Shown piece after piece: positions 15,778-25,232 of a stretch of 33,333 nucleotides of DNA. The notes under the pieces were generated by a model. That model made no database searches and was not told where the DNA came from. It saw only the letters and a list, made by a program, of their open reading frames with translations. Source of the DNA: Nitrososphaerales archaeon. Its GTDB lineage: Archaea; Thermoproteota; Nitrososphaeria_A; Caldarchaeales; Wolframiiraptoraceae. Each line of letters starts with the position of its first letter. The first letter of the stretch is position 1. Made by a program: the position numbers and the translations under genes. The stretch is from NCBI GenBank assembly GCA_023269855.1, contig JAGDWP010000028.1, positions 1 to 33,333 on the forward strand, written 5' to 3'.

Positions 15778-16944
15778 TCAGACATTTTGATAGAGGTTGC
15801 TTTTCTTTAACATTGAGATGAATTTTTTAAGATTTTTCAGGGAAGAGACTTTGATATATAAAACAGTTGTTAAAAGAGAGGCTGTTAGAATGGTTATCAT
15901 TAGTAGAGCTAGTAAACCAAAAGCGTATGCATAGTCTCCCCCAGATGCAGCAATAGCGAAACTAATTGGTGCTTGAATAAAAGAGTAAATCTCGATCATC
16001 TGATTAGCGAGACTATGGATTTTCGGTTCTTCAATAACTATCCTAACGTTATCTTTAATCCTAATACCTGAGTCACTAAATAACCATACAACTGGTCCAA
16101 CATAGGCAGAACCCATAGTTACCGCAAGAATAGATATGATTGCTATCTGAGCAGTTTTTTGAATTGGGTCGGGAGGCATTCTATTGACTTCAGGTGGTAA
16201 GAGTTCAATTATGCTGAGTATTGTAAGAGAAACGCCTAAACCAAATGCCAAAGGATAGTAAACCTTAGAGAAAATATTTGTGAAAGTCATCTCTTCATAT
16301 TTTTCTTCTTCAACAAACATTAATTGCAGTCTCCCCTTACTATTTCTTATCCTTCTAATTACTAAGTAGCCTGCAAGTCTGGGACTTATGAAATGCCATA
16401 TAATCCAACATGCAATAGCTGAGCCTAATAGTCTAAGAAGTGCAAAAGGTTGCTCGCTGACGAAGGGTAAGAAGAGTGAAGCGCTAATTGCATACAACAT
16501 GTATTCTTCAAAATGTACATTAAATCGAGGTAGCTTGTTTCTCTTAATATGTCTAGCTATAATAATGCCGGAGATTATTCCTGAAGAAATAAGAGCTGGC
16601 GGTATTGAGAATAAGAACGCATAATATATGTATGGTCCATAGTATTCGATATTAATTATCACTGACCTGAAAACGAATGTTACCGCAGCAATAATTATCC
16701 CCGCTGTTACAGGGATGAGAAAATACTTCCTTAACGGGTTCAGCGATGATGTAATCCATCCTACCCCCCATGCAATTATTCCTACGCCAATATCACTTGA
16801 AAACACTTGGGAAGATTGGAGGAGTAAAACAGTTTGTTGTAAAGACTCTGACGGTAAGTAGGTTAAGTATACACCTATAGATGTAATTACTACTCCGATT
16901 GCGAGAATTATTAATCCTGTTCTAGTAGAAGGCTCCCGAGGCAT
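15778..16944 (-). CDS. Polytopic membrane protein of unknown function, last gene of the surface operon
   Basis: I do not recognise this 388-residue protein. It has nine or ten hydrophobic helices, including about 9-28, 50-65, 73-95, 103-130, 149-168 and four in the second half. A soluble insert (about 196-220) has the charged stretch VEEEKYEEM. A second loop near 290-315 is likewise charged. The C terminus is basic. Its ATG follows the TAG of the preceding gene directly (TAGATG), with GAGGAGGAA inside that gene as ribosome site, so translation is coupled. I infer it serves the same membrane system as its five upstream neighbours. Confidence 0.7.
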   Translation of the reverse strand: MPREPSTRTGLIILAIGVVITSIGVYLTYLPSESLQQTVLLLQSSQVFSSDIGVGIIAWGVGWITSSLNPLRKYFLIPVTAGIIIAAVTFVFRSVIINIEYYGPYIYYAFLFSIPPALISSGIISGIIIARHIKRNKLPRFNVHFEEYMLYAISASLFLPFVSEQPFALLRLLGSAIACWIIWHFISPRLAGYLVIRRIRNSKGRLQLMFVEEEKYEEMTFTNIFSKVYYPLAFGLGVSLTILSIIELLPPEVNRMPPDPIQKTAQIAIISILAVTMGSAYVGPVVWLFSDSGIRIKDNVRIVIEEPKIHSLANQMIEIYSFIQAPISFAIAASGGDYAYAFGLLALLMITILTASLLTTVLYIKVSSLKNLKKFISMLKKSNLYQNV

Positions 16945-18348
16945 CTATTCTTCCTCCTCTCTAATTAACTTGCCAAACCTGTATAGAAGTAGCAGTGTCA
17001 GGAGTAGAATTGAGCAGGATGTTAATGTTATGTATGAGAATCCGCCGGCTTGGATTGTTAGTTCTGCAATCGGTGAGGGCTTAAGTTTCTGTAGAGAATA
17101 CCATGTTGCTAGGAAGCGTGTAGAAAATATTATGTCTATTAAGACCTGGTTCGGAGTGATTTTTTCATCAACAACTTTAAAGTATGGTTTACTAGATGAA
17201 ACAATAGAAGCAATAGTTGTTGAAGCATCTCTATACTTTTCAGCATTCTTAACATTTTCTATTCTCGATAGCCTTTCCAGCATTATAGGTATATCTAAGT
17301 CGTAGACTTTCAGCTTCGAATGGTTTCTCAATATCGTGATAATATCTATATAGTTCAAGGAAGGATCATAAACTAAGTAGTTGGCGGCGTTTCTGCTTTG
17401 GAGTAATAATCTCCCACCTACTAGACTATACTCTAATAGTTTCTCAGCCAGTTCTTCAGATAAAACAATGGCCTCGTTTCTGAGACTTGTAGGATAAGGT
17501 ACTTCTAGAGCAGAGATGAAAGCATTCAAATATGCTTTAATCTCTTCTGAAGGTAATTCTGAGTTTTCCTGCGTAATATATTGGAGACTATGGTTCAGAT
17601 GCGTAATCCACAATGCTACAACTTCAGCTGGAGGATCGATATTAGCTATAGATGCTGTTCTTAATGCTACAGACAGTATTTCCAGACCCGTCGCCAGGTT
17701 TAGACCACCCCACGATGTATAATTAATAAATTCTAAATAGTGTTCTTTGACATCTTCTAAAGAAATTCTTATATCATCTCTGCTTATTTTCCCACCAGCT
17801 ATATATGATATGTAGCCTGAGTATATTAGATAAGAAGAACATGAAGTTGTTGGAAGCCATCCAAGCTTTTCTACAAGAGAACTACATGATTTAAGTATCA
17901 TGTTTTTAGAGGTTTCTGAGCCTGTTAATCCATAGTGGGTTACTGAGAACTCTATTAGAGCATATTTAGTAAGGATCTTATCCCTTTCATCTTGAATGCT
18001 GTCATCCAGGTTGGTTGATACTCTAAATAAGGCGTCAGCTATCTTATTCAATACCATTAAAGATTCATAATCTCTTAAACCCATGTGTATGTACCCTGCG
18101 AGCAGTCCAAGCCTAGCTGTAGCTTTAATCATATCCTCTGTCTTGTATTCTACAGCTAATCCATCTTCATCGATATTAGAGAGTAGGTAATGGAAGCTCT
18201 CTTTTAAAGATTCCTTTACTTTTTCTTCTAAGCTTTCCTGCTCTGAAACAGAGATTATGGATTGTGGAGTTATAACGAGGATTATGAGTAAGCACGTAAT
18301 GACTGTGTAAGGTCTTGTTAAGTTTTTTCCTTTTTTAAGCATTATCAT
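16945..18348 (-). CDS. Secreted helical protein with C-terminal membrane anchor, unknown function
   Basis: The product has 467 residues: a signal peptide (hydrophobic 14-33 after a basic start), about 400 extracellular residues, a membrane helix at about 438-457, and a short cytosolic tail ending in EEEE. The ectodomain is almost all helical and repetitive in character (SLKESFHYLLSN, GLRDYESLMVLNKIADALFRV, WGGLNLATGLEILSVALRTA), as in alpha/alpha-toroid or helical-repeat proteins. I cannot identify catalytic residues. Its ATG overlaps the stop of the M6 protease gene by one base (TAATG), indicating translational coupling and a shared role. Confidence 0.7.
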   Translation of the reverse strand: MIMLKKGKNLTRPYTVITCLLIILVITPQSIISVSEQESLEEKVKESLKESFHYLLSNIDEDGLAVEYKTEDMIKATARLGLLAGYIHMGLRDYESLMVLNKIADALFRVSTNLDDSIQDERDKILTKYALIEFSVTHYGLTGSETSKNMILKSCSSLVEKLGWLPTTSCSSYLIYSGYISYIAGGKISRDDIRISLEDVKEHYLEFINYTSWGGLNLATGLEILSVALRTASIANIDPPAEVVALWITHLNHSLQYITQENSELPSEEIKAYLNAFISALEVPYPTSLRNEAIVLSEELAEKLLEYSLVGGRLLLQSRNAANYLVYDPSLNYIDIITILRNHSKLKVYDLDIPIMLERLSRIENVKNAEKYRDASTTIASIVSSSKPYFKVVDEKITPNQVLIDIIFSTRFLATWYSLQKLKPSPIAELTIQAGGFSYITLTSCSILLLTLLLLYRFGKLIREEEE

Positions 18349-19973
18349 TATACTCCTGCATAGTATGGAGCAGGCGGTGGAGGCGGAGGTGGTGGTCTCC
18401 TACCCCTTATAATTAATGTGAATACTACTAGAACTGCAACAATTATAAGTATTATGGAGATATAATCGGTTACGTTTTCAGTTGGTGGAGACTGTTTTAC
18501 TGTAACCGTTACCACCACGGTCTTCTCGATTGTTTCATAGCTTATAGTTGTCGTGTACAATGTTTCAGTATACGATCCTGTAACAGTTTTTGTTATAGTT
18601 GTTTCACTAGTTACCGTTGTCTCAGTAGTAGTTTCTGTTCTTTCACCACTCAAGCTAACATATATCTTGGCCACACCATTAACTTGGTCGAACTCTGTAA
18701 CTTTAATATAGTATCCCTCATCTGTAACAGTTTCACTATTTAGAAGATTTATCTCGAACCTTCCTAATCTGCTTCCCCATACGCCACTATATTGATTTTC
18801 ATCATAGTATGGTGCATCTAATCCTTCACATAGTCTAACGGCAGTCTTTTTGAGAGAACCGCATTCTGGCGGTGTTTCAGGGTTAGCATCAAACAACGAG
18901 ACCATGAATGGTTCACCTTCTACATTCCGACTTCGATACTTATTCACTTTAAATAACAGTACTCCGGGTCCCGGTAATGCAGCATCTTGACCCGCTGGTC
19001 TCCTCGCATGTATGAAATAATATTCTTCGTCGTTTACTGGTATTATTAAGGCATGTGGTTCATCAGGTTTATCGAGTGTGTGAATTACGTATTCTCCGTC
19101 ATCTTCTATTTCTATAGCATTGACCCAACCTAGCAGGTATTTAGACCATCCATCGATATCGACGGGGGGGTCAAGGAATGGGCCGAAATCCATGTTTGTC
19201 CATACTCCAACCTCTGACCCTGCACTATATCCATCTTTAGCATACACGTAGTGGTCAAATATCCATAAGCTATGAGTGAACTCATGCATCATTACGGAGG
19301 GCATATCAATCTCAGCAACAGTTTCTACCCCAGCTAGCAAGTGACCCTCACCATCAGGCTTCTTATGCATTAGTATGTCTACTAGTATCCCATATCCTTC
19401 TTTTCTTAGATATTGTTCGATTGTATCAAAACCATACTTTTCTATGAAAAAATACAGAGCTTTGCTCATCATGCAATGGCTCCATATATCGTTTGGACTA
19501 CTGCTTACAGCTTCATCTCCCCCAGCATGAACTATTATTATATGTGTAAATTTAGTTATATCTATTCCTGACTTTTCTTTAACAAACCGGATAACCTCAG
19601 CTTTGAATTCTAAAGTTCTTGAATCGTCGTCTCCTCTTTGTGCTCCAGCTTGTGGTGTACCATAGTAGCTCATAGGTTTTGAGAGTGTAATAACTTTAGG
19701 ATATATGTAGTAATCTAGCCAAGCCTTTCCATAAGAGCTTGTTCTAATAAAGTTATCTACAATCTTAACTATCTGTTCCACTTTCTGGATAGATGAACTA
19801 AACTTTACATCTGTAAAATCAACCATTAATACGAGTGTGTGTTGACCGCCGAGAAAATGTATAGGTCTATTCCATTCAATCTTCTCTTCCTGAGCATATG
19901 AAACTGGAAATATAAATAATGTTAAGCACAGTATTATAGAAAAGACTAATGTTAAGTATTTTGTTTTACGCAA
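18348..19973 (-). CDS. Surface-anchored M6-like metalloprotease
   Basis: The product has 541 residues from TTG 19973. It has a signal peptide (RKTKYLTLVF to VSYAQ), a protease domain (about 35-440), a Thr-rich stalk (about 445-490), a membrane helix (about 504-523), then RGRR and a run of eight prolines. The zinc motif is HEFTHSLWIFDHY, with His230, Glu231, His234 and a following Asp240, as in M6 (immune inhibitor A-like) proteases. Other M6 features are a DIWSH segment and a GWSKYLLGWV segment after the active site. It should cleave proteins or peptides outside the cell. The track start at 20045 overlaps the previous gene by 80 bases. TTG 19973 yields a clean signal peptide, an 8-base overlap and GGAGGTG upstream. 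Confidence 0.85.
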   Translation of the reverse strand: MRKTKYLTLVFSIILCLTLFIFPVSYAQEEKIEWNRPIHFLGGQHTLVLMVDFTDVKFSSSIQKVEQIVKIVDNFIRTSSYGKAWLDYYIYPKVITLSKPMSYYGTPQAGAQRGDDDSRTLEFKAEVIRFVKEKSGIDITKFTHIIIVHAGGDEAVSSSPNDIWSHCMMSKALYFFIEKYGFDTIEQYLRKEGYGILVDILMHKKPDGEGHLLAGVETVAEIDMPSVMMHEFTHSLWIFDHYVYAKDGYSAGSEVGVWTNMDFGPFLDPPVDIDGWSKYLLGWVNAIEIEDDGEYVIHTLDKPDEPHALIIPVNDEEYYFIHARRPAGQDAALPGPGVLLFKVNKYRSRNVEGEPFMVSLFDANPETPPECGSLKKTAVRLCEGLDAPYYDENQYSGVWGSRLGRFEINLLNSETVTDEGYYIKVTEFDQVNGVAKIYVSLSGERTETTTETTVTSETTITKTVTGSYTETLYTTTISYETIEKTVVVTVTVKQSPPTENVTDYISIILIIVAVLVVFTLIIRGRRPPPPPPPPAPYYAGV

Positions 19974-21003
19974 TTCTATAGTTACACCTCCTACAATCCT
20001 TATCTCCTGCATATATTGGGTAACCACATGCAGGACAAAGGCCAACTATCTGCTGAGGAGGTGGAGTGGTGTAAGGAGCTGGATGTTGCTCTATATACTG
20101 TAGACTTTGAGTAGGAGAGTATGGATACGGGTATGTTGGTGGTAGAGGTCTTCTTCTAGCTCTTATAAAGAAGAATCCCCCTCCGATAATGGCTACAGAG
20201 GCTGCGATAGCCACTGGCAGAGGAATGAAAGATGGAGTAGAAGCCGACGCGAGCTCGGTTTGGTAAGTAACGGTTCTTTCAACAGTGATTGTTGAAGCCA
20301 TAGTTGTTATTACCGTATGAGTTACTGTAGTGACTTCTTCAGTGATAACAATTTGAGTTGTCGTTACTCCTTGTCTAGTCTCTATCTGTGTAGAAGACTT
20401 TGTAACTTTTGAGACGGATGTTGCTCTAGTTGTGACAGTAGATGGTTGGGTTTGCTCAATATTTACCAGCACCAGAAGCTTCTTTGAATTTGGAAACATC
20501 ATTGCATAAAGAAGCCCTATCAACTGTTTTGCCTCATTAGAACTCCCTCCATCTACGTATAGCCAGAAAATTGTCTGGTCGGTGGAAGCTACTATGGTGA
20601 ATGTTAACTTCCCACTTTTGTCAACATCATAATTCTTTTGAATGATGACTGCGTCGTATCCAAGTATGCTTAATGTTTGACCTACTGGTAGGTCAGGAGG
20701 AATCCATAAATCTACACGTCCTTTGCCTCCTAAAATGTTTCCATCCTCATCTACGTCCAGGTCTACAGATTTAACGATATCAGAATCTATTCGTATTGAT
20801 ATCCTCTGAGATGTTATAGACTTGATAATGTATGAATGATATGCATTTTCAGGCTGCTGGGTTTCACCATTATACAGTTGGTAGATGAATCTTAAGCCAG
20901 CTTGAATATATGGTGGGGTTTTCCCAGAGACATAGGGTATCGTTAAGGACACAGCTAAGAAGACTACCAAAGATAAAGCCATGAGTACTCTTGTCTTATT
21001 CAT
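19966..21003 (-). CDS. Stalked surface protein with cytosolic proline-rich tail and zinc ribbon
   Basis: The product has 345 residues in clear order: signal peptide (about 5-27), beta-rich ectodomain (30-185), Ser/Thr-rich stalk (188-256), membrane helix (259-280), stop-transfer RARRR, Pro/Tyr-rich linker (286-318), and a zinc ribbon with Cys323, Cys326, Cys337 and Cys340. The stalk and anchor match those of the adjacent M6 protease. The ribbon would be inside the cell, so the protein may link surface events to a cytosolic partner; that is inference. The ectodomain is not recognised. Its ATG overlaps the preceding stop as ATGA. Confidence 0.75.
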   Translation of the reverse strand: MNKTRVLMALSLVVFLAVSLTIPYVSGKTPPYIQAGLRFIYQLYNGETQQPENAYHSYIIKSITSQRISIRIDSDIVKSVDLDVDEDGNILGGKGRVDLWIPPDLPVGQTLSILGYDAVIIQKNYDVDKSGKLTFTIVASTDQTIFWLYVDGGSSNEAKQLIGLLYAMMFPNSKKLLVLVNIEQTQPSTVTTRATSVSKVTKSSTQIETRQGVTTTQIVITEEVTTVTHTVITTMASTITVERTVTYQTELASASTPSFIPLPVAIAASVAIIGGGFFFIRARRRPLPPTYPYPYSPTQSLQYIEQHPAPYTTPPPQQIVGLCPACGYPIYAGDKDCRRCNYRIA

Positions 21004-21899
21004 TTACTACTCGCCTTCTCGATTGGAGCTTTTCCTGTCAAATAACCCCATAGACGTTCGTCTTCTAATGCCCAAGAAATTCTTCTATACATTATCGAGA
21101 GCATAATGACGCCGATAAGTATGATTCCGGTAAGGCGAAGAGTAAGACTTAGAGAAGCTAAAAGAGTAACCGTTAATTCATAGGTTATCCTCAATACTAT
21201 TACGGGGGCTAATCCAGCTATTAAGTCGAAGAAGTTTATCGATGTGTATTTAGCTTTTGCATATCCTATCCACCATCCTGTTAATGCTGGAAAGACAATC
21301 AGAAACATATTTTCTAAACTTAGTAGAATTAAGAAGCTTGGATTAACCATTCCAGGTAATAGAGTAGTTATGACAAAATTATTGTAAGCTACATATCCAA
21401 AACCAAGTGCAGCACCATATACAACTCCATCTAGATGATCATTAAACTCTCTACCCGTTAAACGATTAGAATCCAAGGCGAATAGAATTAAGAAGAAACT
21501 TATTTCAACAAGTATTGAGCTAAGAATATAATAGAACAAACCGCTTGGATAACTTATGATGGAATAGGCTGCTGCCACACAGCTTCCAATACCGATAACG
21601 GTTACTACTAAAGATTTAGGCTCAGCCTCATATCTATCCGTTTTCAAGATCCATGCGAATACTATTAGGGCAGGTAAGATTGAGAATGTAAACAAGCCTA
21701 AAGCTGAAAGTGAAGTATAATAGAATAGTATTGAGAATATAATGAGTAGGATAATCCCTGAAATGATTATCAGTGAAGGCTTCTTCACTAGTTGAGGGAT
21801 CTGGCTTGCTTGATAAACTTCACTAGTTGGAGATATTATAGGGCTTGGCTTCAGGAATAATGTAGAAAAGCTTTCTATCCATAAGTTTTTCTTAGACAT
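21000..21899 (-). CDS. PrsW-like intramembrane protease family protein, active-site glutamates apparently lost
   Basis: This 299-residue protein has about eight membrane helices. PrsW (M82) hallmarks are visible: DRYEAEP (88-94) after helix 2, and DHLDGVVYGAALGFGYVAYNN (154-174), which matches the family's DG-x-x-YG-x-x-x-G-x-G-x-x-x-x-EN block. Two key elements are changed. The EExxK-type helix reads VEISFF (131-136), and the terminal EN reads NN. It may therefore be a non-proteolytic sensor or chaperone for membrane proteins, or use other residues. It starts 2 bases after the DUF350-like gene and overlaps the next gene by ATGA. Confidence 0.65.
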   Translation of the reverse strand: MSKKNLWIESFSTLFLKPSPIISPTSEVYQASQIPQLVKKPSLIIISGIILLIIFSILFYYTSLSALGLFTFSILPALIVFAWILKTDRYEAEPKSLVVTVIGIGSCVAAAYSIISYPSGLFYYILSSILVEISFFLILFALDSNRLTGREFNDHLDGVVYGAALGFGYVAYNNFVITTLLPGMVNPSFLILLSLENMFLIVFPALTGWWIGYAKAKYTSINFFDLIAGLAPVIVLRITYELTVTLLASLSLTLRLTGIILIGVIMLSIMYRRISWALEDERLWGYLTGKAPIEKASSK

Positions 21900-21901
21900 G
21901 A

Positions 21902-22450
21902 CTACACCACTGGGAGTAAGAGAGAAACATAGACGATTGCTCCTAAAAATATTAAGTAACCCATAACATATATCCCAACAGCGATCGGCTCCTTATCTAC
22001 ATCATCTAGATCTATACCGTAAGGTTCAACTTTAGCGAGGACCCTGTAGTAAACTATAGCGAAAAGATAAGATAACAATACTCCAACGAATAATGTTATA
22101 AGCTTGTATGCAATTAGCACTAAAGGATTCAAGCCTGAAACGACCCCTGAAATTGTTCCAATAGGTAGAGGAGATATCATTGACGCAATAAATGCGAAAG
22201 ATAGATAGACAAAAAATCCGACGGCAACTAATGCTATTGCAATTGGGTTTCCCCTAATCTTCGAGATCTCACTAATGCCTGGAGTAATAAAGTCGATGAG
22301 ACGTAGTGAGCCCAATCCAATGAAGAATACAAGTAAAAACGTTAAGAATGTCCGTAATATCACCCAGAAAAGATTAGAAAGATATACAGTTGGGTCAAGC
22401 CATGGAGGAGGTTGAGGGGGAACTATCTGAAGTAATTCGTATAGACTCAT
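21902..22450 (-). CDS. DUF350-like membrane protein, first gene of the surface operon
   Basis: This 182-residue protein has four membrane helices (about 27-50, 69-93, 108-137, 155-181). The arrangement RLIDFITPG..GNPIAIALVAVGFF in the first half and DKEPIAVGIYVMGYLIFLG in the second resembles the paired halves of DUF350 proteins, whose function is unknown; the match is by eye only. The N terminus has a PPQPPP stretch. It opens a tight six-gene unit and lies 32 bases downstream of a clear TATA box. Confidence 0.6.
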   Translation of the reverse strand: MSLYELLQIVPPQPPPWLDPTVYLSNLFWVILRTFLTFLLVFFIGLGSLRLIDFITPGISEISKIRGNPIAIALVAVGFFVYLSFAFIASMISPLPIGTISGVVSGLNPLVLIAYKLITLFVGVLLSYLFAIVYYRVLAKVEPYGIDLDDVDKEPIAVGIYVMGYLIFLGAIVYVSLLLPVV

Positions 22451-22477
22451 TGCTTAGATTTTAAACTGTTGAAACTA

Positions 22478-22488
22478 GTATATATAGG
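22478..22488 (-). promoter_or_regulatory. TATA box of the six-gene surface operon
   Basis: The minus strand reads CCTATATATAC, centred about 32 bases before the ATG at 22450, implying a transcript with a leader of a few bases. No other promoter-like gap exists until 15777, so this is probably the single promoter of all six genes. Confidence 0.55.
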
Positions 22489-22631
22489 TTAATATACAAC
22501 AAAAAATCCTACTCAGTATGTAAAATTAATATTCTCTAAAATTGAACGTCTTCTATCCTGTGCGGTTATGTATCCTGTCGAAGATACAATACTTCAAGGT
22601 TAATTTGTCATTTAGTATTCGTTCGTTATAA

Positions 22632-25136
22632 TTAGAAGAATTTTTCTAGGCTGGTTACTCCTATTATTTTTTCAAAGTCTATGTCTAATGCATCAAAGAC
22701 TTGTTCGAATGTTGATGTTAAATATTCTACGTATTTATCTACGTCTACTTGGTCTTTACGTGCAAACTGTAGCGGTGTTACTCCATCTTTATCCTTAGTC
22801 TTAACGTATTCTATTATGTCTCCTGAGCTTACCTGAATTCCTTTCTGGAGTAGTTTCCTAGCAGCTTTAACATGGGGGGGCGTAGTCTTAACATATTTCT
22901 CTACACCTCTTGAAAGCATAACTCTAAACGAAAGGTCTTGGAGTTCAAATTCACCATTCTTAAGCTTGTTATACCATATTCTAACAATCTCACCGATAGT
23001 CTTCTTAGCTTCTTCAAGGTCTTCTTCATCCTTAACTTGCTGTAGAACGCTAATCATCTCATCGAACGCGTCTTTTATGAATCTTGGAATATGCTTCTTC
23101 TTCCCAGTCAATCCTTTAACATCTACTACCCCCTTATCTGTTAATCCAAGGTAATTCTTCTTCCTCATAGAGAATACGATATAACTATACTTTTTATCTA
23201 TCTCAAGGTCTAGTCTTAGATTCTTCTTCGCCCAGTTAAGCATCTCATCAATTGCTTTTTCATCTTTTGCTTTAAGGAAGAGCGAGTCTGTATCTCCGTA
23301 TATCACTTCGATATTCATTGATTTAGCTTTGTTAATTGTTTCAAGAAAGACGTATCTAGCGATAGCTGTAGTACTCTCTGCAACTGGTGGACAGTATAGT
23401 GGGAAACCTTCAAACCCGAATACACCGTATGCAGCATTCAAGAATACTTTAAGAGCTCTTTGAACTACTCCATACCATCTTCTCTTGAGATCTGGTTGAG
23501 ACTTATCACTGCTTAAGGGTTTATATATTTTAACTCTAATATCTCTTAAACATCCGATTAGTTCACTCTGTATCCCTCTCCTCTTTCTGCATACCCAGTG
23601 AGTAGTTTCTGGAACAACATTATCTTGGCATTCTTCATGCACGCATCTCACAGTCTCATAGCTAAGATTCCATTCTTTCAATATTGATGGATACAGTGAT
23701 GCAAAGTCTAAGACTATAACGTCGAAATGTACTCCAGGCACTGGGTCAACGACAATTGCTCCCCGATATTTCTTACCCTCAATTACAGGCTTAGTAGATA
23801 TTACTCCTTTCTCTTCTAGTAACTCATCAGGTCTAGGTATGAGGTATCCTTTCTTTCTATGCTGATAATATAATAGACTCTTTATCCATCCTGAAACACC
23901 ATGTCTACATACATCTTCTATAGGTAGCCTACTAATCCTGGAGATAACTATCAACAACTTCAATAACAATTCCTCGTCAAATGTGAGTAATTCATGAACG
24001 AGCAATGCATCATAGAAACTGTATCTTGCAAGTTCACTGCTAGTCAATTGGCTGATTGGTTTATCTATTGATACTTTCCCTTTACCTATCAAGGCTTGAG
24101 CGATTGCTTCAAGAGTGTGCTCTCTATATTTGTTGTCGAATGCATAGACTTGGATACTTTTATTGTTAAACAATCTATACAAGTCTATGTGGATACCCTT
24201 CCTCAATGAAGCACCTTCTCTACTAAGCGTTATAGGTATTTTTTCTTTAGGAATCTTGAGCTGCTCACCTCTATGTCTAAGATATGGCATGTCGAAATCA
24301 TCTCCATTAAACGTTGCGATTACAGGATATTCTTCAAGAACTTCATAGACTTTCCTCAGCATCTCTACTTCATCTTCATAGACTATGACTTTGAATTCAT
24401 CGTTTTCTTCTACTTCCGTGAAATTAGGAGTCTTTAGTAGATATACTTCCCTCCTACCATCGCTTCCAACTAGAGATACTGCGACGACTTTGTCTTTAGC
24501 TTTGTCTGGAGAAGGTACCCGCGTAGCTATCGGTGATAGAACCTCTATGTCTAATGATAGGTGTTTAAGCTTGGGTTGGTCAGCTTCCATTAACGCTATC
24601 CATTCTTCAATTATCTTCTTATCTTCTCTCGATATATCTGGAAAATATTTCTCAATTATCTTCTTGATCTTGCTCGTGTCAGGTTCAACGGGTACAAGGC
24701 TTTTTCCTTCTAGATAATATGGTGTACTAGGTATAAGCTTCATATCATAAAGATAGCAGAGATGATATGGTATATCTGCCTCCCATGCTCTCACCTTCTC
24801 CCTTATAGAGTTTGATGTTCCACCGATAGCTAATGGATCACTAGCAATAATCTTGGTGAGTTTTACTTCTCTATCTCTAAATAAGTCGTACTTATTCTCA
24901 ATCTCAGTCCTTACCACTCCTTGAAGTTTAAGGTTTTCTATTTCTTCAGGAGATTCTAGAACGTAACAGTATGGTTTATGACCTGACTCATCATAGAGAA
25001 GCTCTACTTTATTTGTCTCCATGTCTAGAAGCTTCAAGTATGCTTTTCCTTCTCTACCATCATAAGCGCATCCTAATAGTAGATACTGTTTAAACTTCAA
25101 ATGCTCATCTAGGCTTGTCTGCTCCATCCTAATCAT
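22632..25136 (-). CDS. polB1: Family-B DNA polymerase, crenarchaeal PolB1/Dpo1 type
   Basis: This 834-residue protein is the replicative polymerase with 3'-5' proofreading. Exo I is SLDIEV (Asp196, Glu198), Exo II FNGDDFDMPYL (275-285), Exo III YSFYD (372-376). Polymerase motif A is DFASLYPSI (Asp477), motif B KVFLNAAYG (563-571), motif C YGDTDS (Asp615, Asp617), with KKNY at 659-662. The N-terminal block (GKAYLKLLD, SGHKPY) and the end (STFEQVF..DFEKI..SLEKFF) parallel Sulfolobus Dpo1. The protein is shorter because the N-terminal tail before the first strand is nearly absent. All catalytic residues are present and no intein is seen. It is divergent from the NSUN gene. Confidence 0.95.
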   Translation of the reverse strand: MIRMEQTSLDEHLKFKQYLLLGCAYDGREGKAYLKLLDMETNKVELLYDESGHKPYCYVLESPEEIENLKLQGVVRTEIENKYDLFRDREVKLTKIIASDPLAIGGTSNSIREKVRAWEADIPYHLCYLYDMKLIPSTPYYLEGKSLVPVEPDTSKIKKIIEKYFPDISREDKKIIEEWIALMEADQPKLKHLSLDIEVLSPIATRVPSPDKAKDKVVAVSLVGSDGRREVYLLKTPNFTEVEENDEFKVIVYEDEVEMLRKVYEVLEEYPVIATFNGDDFDMPYLRHRGEQLKIPKEKIPITLSREGASLRKGIHIDLYRLFNNKSIQVYAFDNKYREHTLEAIAQALIGKGKVSIDKPISQLTSSELARYSFYDALLVHELLTFDEELLLKLLIVISRISRLPIEDVCRHGVSGWIKSLLYYQHRKKGYLIPRPDELLEEKGVISTKPVIEGKKYRGAIVVDPVPGVHFDVIVLDFASLYPSILKEWNLSYETVRCVHEECQDNVVPETTHWVCRKRRGIQSELIGCLRDIRVKIYKPLSSDKSQPDLKRRWYGVVQRALKVFLNAAYGVFGFEGFPLYCPPVAESTTAIARYVFLETINKAKSMNIEVIYGDTDSLFLKAKDEKAIDEMLNWAKKNLRLDLEIDKKYSYIVFSMRKKNYLGLTDKGVVDVKGLTGKKKHIPRFIKDAFDEMISVLQQVKDEEDLEEAKKTIGEIVRIWYNKLKNGEFELQDLSFRVMLSRGVEKYVKTTPPHVKAARKLLQKGIQVSSGDIIEYVKTKDKDGVTPLQFARKDQVDVDKYVEYLTSTFEQVFDALDIDFEKIIGVTSLEKFF

Positions 25137-25232
25137 AGAAGCATTACCTTGCTTATTTTCTTTTACGACGGCTTAATCTAAAATAATATATTAAAATAGA
25201 ATTCTTGAATATTAATAACTGGGATTTAGTGA

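Noticed and set aside
19974-20045. N-terminal extension of the M6 protease ORF on the track
   Set aside because: It overlaps the zinc-ribbon coding sequence and would bury the signal peptide.
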